Part shown: piece by piece, positions 18,086 through 26,762 of the stretch
How the letters are laid out: every line of letters starts with the position of its first letter
How positions within the stretch are numbered: the stretch's first letter is position 1
DNA from: Thalassolituus hydrocarboniclasticus
GTDB lineage: Bacteria; Pseudomonadota; Gammaproteobacteria; Pseudomonadales; Oceanobacteraceae
NCBI RefSeq assembly: GCF_025345565.1
Contig: NZ_CP054475.1
Coordinates: 3,451,129-3,515,128, forward strand
DNA: 64,000 nucleotides
Direction: 5' to 3'
Position numbers and translations under genes: made by a program
The notes under the pieces: model-generated
Databases searched by the model: none
What the model saw: only the letters and a program-made list of their open reading frames with translations
What the model was told of the DNA's origin: nothing

Positions 18086-19426
18086 ATGAATATTATCCCG
18101 GTAATGGCGTTTTTTATCGCCAGCACCCTGACCATACCCGCGTATGCGTCAGACAGCATAAATCCGCCCAAAGCGGTAAACAGCAGCAGTCCGGATAACG
18201 ATGCTGCACGTCTCTGGCTGCAAAGCCGCATCATGCAGACACCGCAGGTAAAAGCAGCTTTTGCACAAAAAAACAGCCGCGCATTATGGAGCGAAGCCGC
18301 CACTCAGCCACTGTATAACCCGGAGTTACAAACCCGGCTGGAGCAGGAAGGCAGTAACAATAATTACGCGCTGGAAATCAGCCAGAAAATAGACTGGTGG
18401 AATCAGCGTGAAGCGCGCAGCCAGCAACAGCAATTACTGCAACAACAGGCGGAGCAGCAGTATCAGCAAAGCCTGCAGCAAACCACGGCCGATGCATTAA
18501 CGGCCATTGTGCGTTACCAGAGTGCGCAGCAGCGCGATCAGTTAATGCAGCGTTTACAGCAGCAACAGCAGACGCTGACGCAGCTGATTCAGCAGCGTCG
18601 CCGCCTCGGTGATTTAAGTGCACTGGATGCCGAACTGGCGTTGTTGGCGCAAAGCTCACTGTTGGCCGATATTGCCGCCAGCCAGGCGGAATTAAGCGCC
18701 GCTGCCGCGCAATTATCTGCCCTGTTACCGGACTGGCAACAACAACCGCAACACCTCAGTGCATTAATTCAGCAGCTGGATAACAGCGCACAACAATTAC
18801 CGGCGCAGCCATTAAATAATACGCAGCTTAAGCAACTGGCGCTGTCGCATCCGCAGAGTGAAAGCGCCCGGCTGTTCTGGCTGGCCGAGCAGCAGCGCGC
18901 GCAACTGAGCCGCGACAGCCTGCGCGCCGAACCAACCCTTGGCGTCAGTGCCGGGCGTAATGGTGAGGAAGATGTATTCGGGCTGGCCCTGTCTTTACCG
19001 CTCAATATACGCAGCTCTTACCGCCAGGCCGCGGCCGCAGCCGATGGCGAAACCCTGCAGGCCGAAGCGGAGTTCTATGCCAATCTGCAACAACAGCAGC
19101 AACAGCTGCGCGCCAGCCACAGCCGGGTTCTGGCGTACCGCCGTCAGGTTGAACAATGGCATGCGCTGATGCCCGATGGCGGCCAGCGCAGTGCGCAACT
19201 GCTGCAACAGCAATGGAGCAACGGCGACCTCAGCACCAGTGCTTATATTCAGGCCTCCGCACAATGGGCCGCCAGCCTGCAGGCCGGTATTGAATTAACC
19301 GGTGATTATCGTCAGGCACAGATCCAATGGCTGAGCGACAGCCAGACTATCCGCCGTTTTTTAAGCGCTGCAAACGCCAACAGCCAGAATGCTGCTACTG
19401 GCAGCAATCATCAGATTTCAGAGTGA
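18086..19426 (+). CDS. czcC: CzcC-like outer-membrane efflux protein (TolC superfamily)
   Basis: A 446-residue outer-membrane channel subunit. A signal peptide ends near AYAS (residue 22). The rest shows two long alpha-helical, Gln-rich repeats typical of outer-membrane factors (for example about 110-210 and 310-400). There is no N-terminal lipobox. It would form the exit duct for the CzcB-like adaptor and CzcA-like pump that follow. The adaptor gene starts 8 bases after this stop. Confidence 0.85.
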   Translation: MNIIPVMAFFIASTLTIPAYASDSINPPKAVNSSSPDNDAARLWLQSRIMQTPQVKAAFAQKNSRALWSEAATQPLYNPELQTRLEQEGSNNNYALEISQKIDWWNQREARSQQQQLLQQQAEQQYQQSLQQTTADALTAIVRYQSAQQRDQLMQRLQQQQQTLTQLIQQRRRLGDLSALDAELALLAQSSLLADIAASQAELSAAAAQLSALLPDWQQQPQHLSALIQQLDNSAQQLPAQPLNNTQLKQLALSHPQSESARLFWLAEQQRAQLSRDSLRAEPTLGVSAGRNGEEDVFGLALSLPLNIRSSYRQAAAAADGETLQAEAEFYANLQQQQQQLRASHSRVLAYRRQVEQWHALMPDGGQRSAQLLQQQWSNGDLSTSAYIQASAQWAASLQAGIELTGDYRQAQIQWLSDSQTIRRFLSAANANSQNAATGSNHQISE

Positions 19427-19433
19427 GAAAATT

Positions 19434-20741
19434 ATGTTGTCACTATTTTCAGTAAAAAAATCAGCGTCCGTAAAAAAAATGTCTGCTGTTAATCATCCGG
19501 GCACTGCCCGGCGCCTGCTACTGGCTTTTATTCTCATATTTCCGCTGCAGAGCTATGCCACAGACGCAGAAGGCGAACATGATCATGCTCATGACCATGC
19601 ATCCGGCCATAACGAAGCCGTCAGCAAATCACACAACGACGATGATCCGGATCATGCACACGGCCAGGATGAACATAACGACAACGAAAACAGCGTGCAT
19701 TTAAGCGCAGAACAGATACAGCAGGCCGGCATTATCAGCCGGATAATCCCTGCTGAAAAAACCGATATTCCGCTGCGTGCACCGGCCGAAATCCGCGCCA
19801 ACGGTTACCGCAGCTTTGTCGTCTCTCCACGGGTCGATTCGGTGGTGATTACCCGCCATGTCGCACTGGGCGATCACGTACAACCCGGACAACCCTTGCT
19901 GACCTTATTCAGCGAAGGTGTTGCCAGTGCCCAGGCGGAATTACGCAGTGCCCGCTCCGAATGGCAGCGGGTAAAAAATCTCGGTAAAAATGCCGCCGGT
20001 GCCGCCCGTTATAATCAGGCCGAAAATACCCTCGCCGCAGCGCGTGCACGCTTAACGGCTTATGGCCTGAATGCCGATGCCGAATTAACCCCGGCCAGCT
20101 TCGGCGAATATCAGTTAACCGCACAGACTGCGGGGCTGGTATTAAGCGATGATTTTCAGCAGGGTCAGCGTGTAACCGCCGGCAGTGCATTAATGCAGAT
20201 CACCGACGAAACCACCCTCTGGGCCGAAGCGCGTTTACCGGCAGAATCTGAGCTGCATTTAACCCGCGATACCCGCGTTATGCTTAATGTCGCCGGACTG
20301 AATATCAGCGCACAGATAAGCCATGAATCCCATACCATCGATCCGTTAACCCGCACCCGTATCGTGCGTTTAACCGTCGAAAATCCCGATCACCGTCTGC
20401 ACCCCGGATTATTTGCCAGCGCCGATTTTTATACCCGCTCAGAAAACCCCATCACCCTAGTGCCGGAAACCGCACTGGTGCGTGGCAGCGATGGCGACTG
20501 GCAGATTTTTATTGAAAGTACACCGGGTGAATTCAGAGCACTGGAAGTGGAGCGCGGACGGACTATCCGGACGACCGGACGCAGCGCCAATAAAGCAGAA
20601 GAAGCCCTGATAGAAATCAGCAGCAAAGACCATGCGGCACTTTCTGAGCATCCGATATCTCAGTACCCCATCGTCGTCGCCGGTGCTTTCTTTATTGCTT
20701 CCGAGCAGGCGAAAGGCGGCTTTGATCCGCATAATCACTAA
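19434..20741 (+). CDS. czcB: CzcB-like periplasmic adaptor with His-rich N-terminus
   Basis: A 435-residue membrane-fusion subunit. After the export signal (about residues 1-42) comes an Asp/His-rich stretch, EHDHAHDHASGH to DPDHAHGQDEH, likely to bind metal. The remainder fits the CzcB fold: a lipoyl/barrel-sandwich part (ITRHVALGDHVQPGQPLLTL), a short helical hairpin and beta-barrel segments. The ATG at 19434 is preferred; a Met 15 codons later is possible. It lies between the channel gene and the pump gene in one operon. Confidence 0.88.
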   Translation: MLSLFSVKKSASVKKMSAVNHPGTARRLLLAFILIFPLQSYATDAEGEHDHAHDHASGHNEAVSKSHNDDDPDHAHGQDEHNDNENSVHLSAEQIQQAGIISRIIPAEKTDIPLRAPAEIRANGYRSFVVSPRVDSVVITRHVALGDHVQPGQPLLTLFSEGVASAQAELRSARSEWQRVKNLGKNAAGAARYNQAENTLAAARARLTAYGLNADAELTPASFGEYQLTAQTAGLVLSDDFQQGQRVTAGSALMQITDETTLWAEARLPAESELHLTRDTRVMLNVAGLNISAQISHESHTIDPLTRTRIVRLTVENPDHRLHPGLFASADFYTRSENPITLVPETALVRGSDGDWQIFIESTPGEFRALEVERGRTIRTTGRSANKAEEALIEISSKDHAALSEHPISQYPIVVAGAFFIASEQAKGGFDPHNH

Positions 20742-20758
20742 GGGTTGGGGATAAAACT

Positions 20759-23700
20759 ATGTTTACGTTACTGACCCGCTGGGCGGTCGCTAACCGCCTG
20801 CTGGTGCTGATTGCCATCACCAGTTTATGTATTGCTGCCGCTTTTGCTTTGCCGAAGCTGAACCTCGATGCCTTTCCCGACGTTACCAACGTGCAGGTAG
20901 CCATTAATACCGAGGCGCCGGGACTGGCCGCCGAAGAAGTGGAAAAACTCATTACCTACCCGATTGAGGCGGTCATGTACGCCCTGCCCGGCGTGGCCGA
21001 AGTGCGCTCCATTTCCAAAACCGGTTTATCCGGAATTACCGTGGTATTTAACGAAGGGACCGATATTTATTTCGCCCGTCAGCTGGTGTTCGAGCGCTTG
21101 CAGGCCGCGCGCGAATTTATTCCACAGGGTGCCGGTATTCCGGAAATGGGGCCAAATACTTCCGGTCTGGGACAGATATTCCAGTATGTACTGCAGGCCG
21201 AATCCGGTTCAGGTTACGACCTGATGCAACTGCGCAGCCTGAATGACTGGCTGGTAAAACTGCTGTTAATGCCGGTCGATGGTGTGACCGATGTATTGTC
21301 CTTTGGTGGCGACGTGCGCCAGTATCAGGTGAATTTAAATCCTGACCGTTTGCTCGCGTTTCAGTTATCGCAGCAGGATGTGATCGATGCACTGGAAGCC
21401 AATAACCGTAATGTCGGTGGCTGGTATTTAAACCGCGGTCAGGAACAACTGGTGATCCGTGGCACCGGCTGGCTCGACAGTGGTGAACAGGGTTTAAAAC
21501 AATTAGCGCAGATTCCGTTGCGGGTAATTGATGGCGTCGCCGTTACCGTGGCCGATGTTGCCGAAGTCAGTTTCGGCAGTGAAATCCGTCAGGGCGCAGT
21601 CACCTTCAGCCGCAGCTATGATCAAAATAACAGTGATCAAAATAACGGCGGCGAGGTTGTGTCCGGTATTGTGCTTAAGCGTATGGGCGCCAATACCAAA
21701 GCCACCATCGATGGTATTCAGCAACGGATTGCCCTGATTAATCGGGCATTGCCCACAGGCGTCAGCTTTGAGGTTATTTACGATCAGGCCGGATTAATCG
21801 AACAGGCCGTCAGTACGGTAGTCAATGCACTGGCGCTGGCCTTTGTATTTATTCTGATTGTACTGGCGCTGTTTATGATGAATCTGCGCGCCACGGTACT
21901 GGTATTAATCTCGATTCCAATATCGGTCGCCATTGCCTTGATGCTGATGTCCTGGTATGGCTTATCGGCCAACCTGATGTCACTCGGTGGTATTGCCGTT
22001 GCCATTGGTATGCTGGTCGATGGTTCGGTGGTGATGGTGGAAAATATGTTCCGCCATCTGCAACACAACCCCGATGCCGATAAAAGCAGCATCAGCCTGC
22101 GTATTCAGGAAGCCGCTGCCGAAGTGGCGCGCCCGGTATTTTTTGCCACCGGTATTATTCTGCTGGTGTTTTTACCGCTGTTTGGTTTTGAGGGTGTCGA
22201 AGCCAAATTATTCCAGCCGATGGCTATATCCATCATGCTCGCCATGCTGGTCGCCGTACTGGTCGCGCTGATTGTGGTTCCGGCACTGGCGACCTTTATG
22301 TTCCGCACAGCGGTAACCGCCAAACCCAGCCCCTTACTGCAGCCACTGGAAAAACTGTACCGCCACCTGCTCACTCAGGCTTTGCGTTTTCCACGGCGGG
22401 TGATGTTGCTGGCCGGAGTATTATTGCTGGCCGCCGTGATTATTGCTCCACGCCTTGGCACCGAGTTTGTTCCGGAACTGGAAGAAGGCACCATTAACCT
22501 GCGCGTTACTCTGGCACCCTCTGCCAGCTTAGAAACCGCACTGAGTGTTGCGCCGAAACTGGAAGCCTTATTACTGCAGTTTCCGGAAGTAAATTACGCC
22601 ATGAGCCGTATCGGCCGGCCGGAACTGGGCGGCGATCCGGAGCCGGTCAGTAATATCGAAATTTATATCGGCTTAAAACCCCGCAGCGAATGGCAGTCGG
22701 CCGATAACCGTCTGGCGCTGCAGCGTTTAATGGAAGAAAAACTCGAAGTGTTCCCCGGTCTGTTATTTAACTTTTCCCAGCCGATCAGCACCCGCGTCGA
22801 TGAATTACTGTCCGGTGTTCGCGCTCAGCTGGCCATTAAATTATTCGGCCCGGATCTGGACGTTCTGGCACAGCAGGGACAGCAGATCGAAACCCTGGTA
22901 AAAACCATTGCCGGTACCCGTGATGTCGCCATGGAACAGATTGCCGGTGAATCACAACTGGTAATTACGCCCAAACGCGATGCCTTATCGCGCTACGGCC
23001 TGTCGGTGGATAACGTACTGACTCTGGTACGCGATGGCCTGGGTGGCACCAGTGCCGGACAGATTATTAACGGTAACGAACGTTACGATATTTATGTTCG
23101 CCTGCAGCAGGAGTTCCGCGACAACGCCGCCGCTATTGCTGATTTACGCCTGCGTTCACCCTCCGGTGCCATCGTCCGCCTTGGTGATGTTGCTACGGTG
23201 GAATTTGCCTCCGGGCCGCCACAGGTACGGCGTGATGACGTGCAGCGGCGACTGGTGATTCAGGCCAACGTTGAAGGCCGCGATATGGGCAGTGTGGTGG
23301 CCGATATCCGTAACGCCATCGACACCCAGCTGCAATTGCCACCGGGCTACGCCGTCAGTATTGGCGGCCAGTTTGAAAATCAGCAACGCGCGCAGCAACG
23401 CTTAATGATGATTGTGCCGCTGTCATTAGGATTAATTGCCCTGCTGCTGTATTTCGCCTTTGGCTCGGTCGGCCAGGCGCTGCTGATTCTGCTGAATGTG
23501 CCGCTGGCGGTTATTGGCGGAATCTTTTCGCTGTGGTTATCCGGCCAGTATTTATCGGTGCCCGGCTCGGTGGGATTTATCACCCTGTTTGGCGTGGCGG
23601 TGTTAAATGGCGTGGTGATGGTCGAGAGTATTAACCAGCGCTTTGCCGCCGGTCATACCCTGCAGGATGCCGTATTTAACGGTGCCTTATCGCGCCTGCG

Positions 23701-23896
23701 TCCGGTATTAATGACCGCACTGACCTCAGCGCTGGGATTAATTCCGATGCTGATGTCAAACGGACTGGGAGCTGAAATTCAGAAGCCGCTGGCCAGTGTG
23801 ATTGTCGGCGGACTGGTAACGGCGACCTTCCTGACGCTGTTTGTATTGCCGCTGTTGTATCCGTTTTTCTCGCAGTGGAAACTGCGCGAACATTAA
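20759..23896 (+). CDS. czcA: CzcA/CusA-family heavy-metal RND pump
   Basis: A 1045-residue inner-membrane proton/metal antiporter with the standard 12-helix RND plan and two large periplasmic loops. The N-terminus (LDAFPDVTNVQVAINTEAPG) and ALPGVAEVRSISKTGLS are HME-RND signatures. In helix 4 (near residues 413-427) the motif reads AIGMLVDGSVVMVEN. The second Asp and the Glu of the proton-relay motif are kept, but the first Asp of the classic CzcA DFG triplet is Ala. Metal specificity is therefore uncertain. The gene ends the first operon and is followed by a 10-bp hairpin. Confidence 0.9.
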   Translation: MFTLLTRWAVANRLLVLIAITSLCIAAAFALPKLNLDAFPDVTNVQVAINTEAPGLAAEEVEKLITYPIEAVMYALPGVAEVRSISKTGLSGITVVFNEGTDIYFARQLVFERLQAAREFIPQGAGIPEMGPNTSGLGQIFQYVLQAESGSGYDLMQLRSLNDWLVKLLLMPVDGVTDVLSFGGDVRQYQVNLNPDRLLAFQLSQQDVIDALEANNRNVGGWYLNRGQEQLVIRGTGWLDSGEQGLKQLAQIPLRVIDGVAVTVADVAEVSFGSEIRQGAVTFSRSYDQNNSDQNNGGEVVSGIVLKRMGANTKATIDGIQQRIALINRALPTGVSFEVIYDQAGLIEQAVSTVVNALALAFVFILIVLALFMMNLRATVLVLISIPISVAIALMLMSWYGLSANLMSLGGIAVAIGMLVDGSVVMVENMFRHLQHNPDADKSSISLRIQEAAAEVARPVFFATGIILLVFLPLFGFEGVEAKLFQPMAISIMLAMLVAVLVALIVVPALATFMFRTAVTAKPSPLLQPLEKLYRHLLTQALRFPRRVMLLAGVLLLAAVIIAPRLGTEFVPELEEGTINLRVTLAPSASLETALSVAPKLEALLLQFPEVNYAMSRIGRPELGGDPEPVSNIEIYIGLKPRSEWQSADNRLALQRLMEEKLEVFPGLLFNFSQPISTRVDELLSGVRAQLAIKLFGPDLDVLAQQGQQIETLVKTIAGTRDVAMEQIAGESQLVITPKRDALSRYGLSVDNVLTLVRDGLGGTSAGQIINGNERYDIYVRLQQEFRDNAAAIADLRLRSPSGAIVRLGDVATVEFASGPPQVRRDDVQRRLVIQANVEGRDMGSVVADIRNAIDTQLQLPPGYAVSIGGQFENQQRAQQRLMMIVPLSLGLIALLLYFAFGSVGQALLILLNVPLAVIGGIFSLWLSGQYLSVPGSVGFITLFGVAVLNGVVMVESINQRFAAGHTLQDAVFNGALSRLRPVLMTALTSALGLIPMLMSNGLGAEIQKPLASVIVGGLVTATFLTLFVLPLLYPFFSQWKLREH

Positions 23897-23910
23897 TAAC
23901 CTCTGATCCT

Positions 23911-23932
23911 GCATCCCGGTTTACCGGGATGC
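23911..23932. terminator. Hairpin after the first RND operon
   Basis: A 10-bp perfect stem (GCATCCCGGT / ACCGGGATGC) with a 2-base gap lies 15 bases past the pump stop. The following run ATTACTTT is only moderately T-rich, so termination may be partial. Confidence 0.6.
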
Positions 23933-23955
23933 ATTACTTTATATTCTGCTTTCAT

Positions 23956-24336
23956 CTGGCTCCCACGCTCTGCGTGGTAGCCCTTGCTGGTACAGTTGCA
24001 TTCCCACGCAGAGCGTAGGAACGAGAAAATATTCTGCTTCCGCACCTACCACTCTGAAACCGCCACTCAAAACCTGCCCGGATATTCTGATCAGAATGAT
24101 TCTTATCCCGCGCAGATAATTAAAAAGAATCATCACCTGGCTCCCACGCTCTGCGTGGTAGCCCTTGCTGGCACAGTTGCATTCCTACGCAGAGCGTAGG
24201 AACGAGAAAAAAGCAGCATCGCGGTGATGGTTTTCTGCGCCTCTGAGGCCGCCGCAGAACCCGCCACTCAAAACCTGCCCGGATATTCTGATCAGAATGA
24301 TTCTTATCCCGCGCGGATAATTAAAAAGAATCATTA
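23956..24336. repeat. Duplicated unit: palindromic repeat plus Fur-box-like spacer
   Basis: Two tandem copies of a roughly 180-190 bp unit fill most of the 537-bp gap between the RND operons. Each has a palindromic dispersed element (23956-24026 and 24138-24208, containing CCCACGCTCTGCGTGG and CACGCAGAGCGT). Each then has a near-identical 75-bp segment (24060-24134 and 24261-24335) with the symmetrical core GATCAGAATGATTCTTATC. That core shares 13 of 19 positions with the Fur-box consensus by my count. The same palindromic element recurs near 35.6 and 50.1 kb. Confidence 0.85.
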
Positions 24337-24433
24337 ACAACTCTGACGCTGCTTTACACGAAAGACGGCCTTTTTCAGTTTCGTTTCAGCTTGTGCCGCT
24401 ATGTTGCCTGCGGTATTCAGCGGAGAACACTTT

Positions 24434-25627
24434 ATGGAGCAGAAGAATATTCAGCCGCAGCGCTTTCTCGCTGCCCTGCTTTTATTGCCATTAGCAATCG
24501 GGGTTCAGGCTGGCGGCAACTTTCAGCAAAGCCTCGAAGCCGCCTGGCAACAGCTGCCGGAACAACAGTACCTGCCGGCAGAAAACGATATTAACAACCG
24601 GAGCCTGCCCGGATGGCTGGCTGCAGCCCCGTCCATTGCCGTCGATTATCAGCAGGGCAATGATGCCAGCGGCAGTGCCGAAGAATGGCAAACCCGGCTG
24701 GAGCTTCCCCTCGCCCGTCCGGGCTTAATGCAAAGTCAGCGCGACTATCAGCAGGCAGCAGGCAATGAAACCCTGGCTTATCAACAATTGCTGCGCTGGC
24801 AGCTGGCAGGGAAATTACAGACCTGGTGGTGGGACTGGCAGAGCCTCAACCTGAGTCAGCAACGAATTCAGGACCGCCTGGCAGCAATGCAGCAACAATT
24901 ACAGTGGCTGGATTTATTAATCCGTCAGGGCGAACGTCCGGCTGCCGATCGCCTTACCCTGCAGGAGCAATATCAGCAGCTTAAAAATCAGCAGCTGCTG
25001 AACCAGCGCCAGCAACAGACTCTGCAGCAGCAGTGGCAACAGTGGACAGCGCTGACGGAATTACCCGGCGACTGGTCTTTCACTCTCTTGCCGGAACAAC
25101 CGCTGGATAACCATCCGTTACTGCAGTTATTGCAGATACAAAAACAACTGTCCGATGCGCAATTACGCAGCCAGCAGAAAAATACGCTCAATCCGCGTTT
25201 AAGTCTGGGCGTAAAACATCAGCAGGCGGTGAATGCTCAGCCGGCCAGCGATGCCCTGCAAGTCGGAATAAGCTTTGATTTTGGCGGCAGCAATTACAGC
25301 GAGCGCCGCAACGCAGTACGCGAACTGGGTAATCGCCACAGCGAGTGGTTACGCACCCGCCAACAGCTTGAGAACGAGCGCAATGTTCTGGCGGCAACCC
25401 TGCCGCAGCAACAACAACGTATGAACGAATTAAAAGACATGAGCCAGCAGGCCAGCGCGCAATATCAGAGCCAGTACCAGGCTTACCAGCGCGGCAGCCT
25501 GTCAGGTTTTCAGTGGTTGCAGATCCAGTCCAGCATCTGGCGCCTGCAACAACAGGCCGATGACGCGCGGATTGAGTATCTGCGCAATATCAGCCAGTGG
25601 AATCAGTTACAGGGGTATTCGCTATGA
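24434..25627 (+). CDS. TolC-type outer-membrane efflux protein, second RND system
   Basis: A 397-residue exported protein, short for this family. A signal peptide runs to about residue 28 (GVQAGG). The mature part is almost entirely helical and Gln-rich, with two coiled regions, consistent with an outer-membrane factor of CzcC type though highly divergent. GGAG lies upstream of the ATG at 24434. It heads the second operon: channel, adaptor, pump, DUF3240. Confidence 0.78.
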   Translation: MEQKNIQPQRFLAALLLLPLAIGVQAGGNFQQSLEAAWQQLPEQQYLPAENDINNRSLPGWLAAAPSIAVDYQQGNDASGSAEEWQTRLELPLARPGLMQSQRDYQQAAGNETLAYQQLLRWQLAGKLQTWWWDWQSLNLSQQRIQDRLAAMQQQLQWLDLLIRQGERPAADRLTLQEQYQQLKNQQLLNQRQQQTLQQQWQQWTALTELPGDWSFTLLPEQPLDNHPLLQLLQIQKQLSDAQLRSQQKNTLNPRLSLGVKHQQAVNAQPASDALQVGISFDFGGSNYSERRNAVRELGNRHSEWLRTRQQLENERNVLAATLPQQQQRMNELKDMSQQASAQYQSQYQAYQRGSLSGFQWLQIQSSIWRLQQQADDARIEYLRNISQWNQLQGYSL

Positions 25628-25682
25628 ACCTGTTCAGCACAAGCATTGTTAATTTATCTGCCCGGTTACAGGAGCCCCTGTT

Positions 25683-26762
25683 ATGAAATTCTGTTGTCTG
25701 TCCATAAATCCGTTACTGGCCATCGGTCTGTTACTGGCCTGCACTCAGACCAGCCTTGCTGAAAATATGCCCGTTACCACACAACTGAGCATCAGCAACG
25801 AGCAGCTGGACAATCTGGGTGTACGCTTTCAGACACTGGAAAAACAGGATCAGGTAGTGCTGGCATCCCTGCCGGCAATCAGTTCTGTCGCTCCGGGTCA
25901 GGCGGAAAATATCAGCCTGCCTTTCGAAGGCCGGCTGGAAGAATGGCAAGCTACAGCGGGTAATTTTATTGTTGAAAAAGAACCTCTGGCATTACTGCAC
26001 AGCCACGATGTACTGGATTTTTTTCAGAGCAACCAGCGTTTACAGCAGCAGGCCAGCCTGTGTAATCAGCGTCTCAGCGATATGCGGGAGCGTAATAAAA
26101 GTGGCCTGACCTCTCGTCTGGATTTACAGGAACAACAACTGCAATGCCAGCAGCTGAATGATCAGAAAAAACTTAACGCACAGATTCTGAAGCATCTGCC
26201 TGCGCAATGGCAAAACGCCAGCGATGCCGATTATGCTCTGCAGGCGCCGGAAAGTGGCTGGCTGATTACCATTAAACATCAGCCCGGCGAGCACTTTATG
26301 GCCGGTGACTCCCTGGCAGAGTTCTGGCCTGAAAGTGCGCTGCGCTTACGTCTTTGGGTGCCTCAGCATCTGTTGTATAACCTGAGTGTTGGTCAGCAAC
26401 TTAATATTTCTGCCACACAGCAACAGGCGACGATTCAGAGTATCGGCAGCGTACAGAATACAGCCGCGCAGACTGAAGTATGGCTAAAGGCAGATAATCT
26501 GATACCGGGCAGCACTCTGGTTGTTGATATTCCATCAAAGGCCTTCGGCTGGCCAACAGAAGCTGCCGCCCGGGTACGCCATAACGATAAATCCTGGGTA
26601 TTTATCCGCACAGCCGACGGCGTTCAGGCAACCGAACTGCAACAGTTTATTGCCGGTAACCGTGGATTATTACTGCAGGACACGGCGCTGGAAAACCGTG
26701 AAATTGCCATCAGTGGTACGGCGGCGCTGAAAGCTCTCTGGCAAAGTATGGGGAGCGAATAA
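25683..26762 (+). CDS. RND periplasmic adaptor, second system
   Basis: A 359-residue membrane-fusion protein with an N-terminal export signal (LLLACTQTSLAEN); the Cys at about residue 20 could act as a lipobox cysteine but the context is weak. Barrel-sandwich halves are visible around FEGRLEEWQATAGNFIVEKEPL and APESGWLITIKHQPGEHFMAGD, separated by a short helical hairpin. Unlike the first adaptor it has no His-rich tail. It directly precedes the pump gene with no intergenic gap. Confidence 0.82.
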   Translation: MKFCCLSINPLLAIGLLLACTQTSLAENMPVTTQLSISNEQLDNLGVRFQTLEKQDQVVLASLPAISSVAPGQAENISLPFEGRLEEWQATAGNFIVEKEPLALLHSHDVLDFFQSNQRLQQQASLCNQRLSDMRERNKSGLTSRLDLQEQQLQCQQLNDQKKLNAQILKHLPAQWQNASDADYALQAPESGWLITIKHQPGEHFMAGDSLAEFWPESALRLRLWVPQHLLYNLSVGQQLNISATQQQATIQSIGSVQNTAAQTEVWLKADNLIPGSTLVVDIPSKAFGWPTEAAARVRHNDKSWVFIRTADGVQATELQQFIAGNRGLLLQDTALENREIAISGTAALKALWQSMGSE

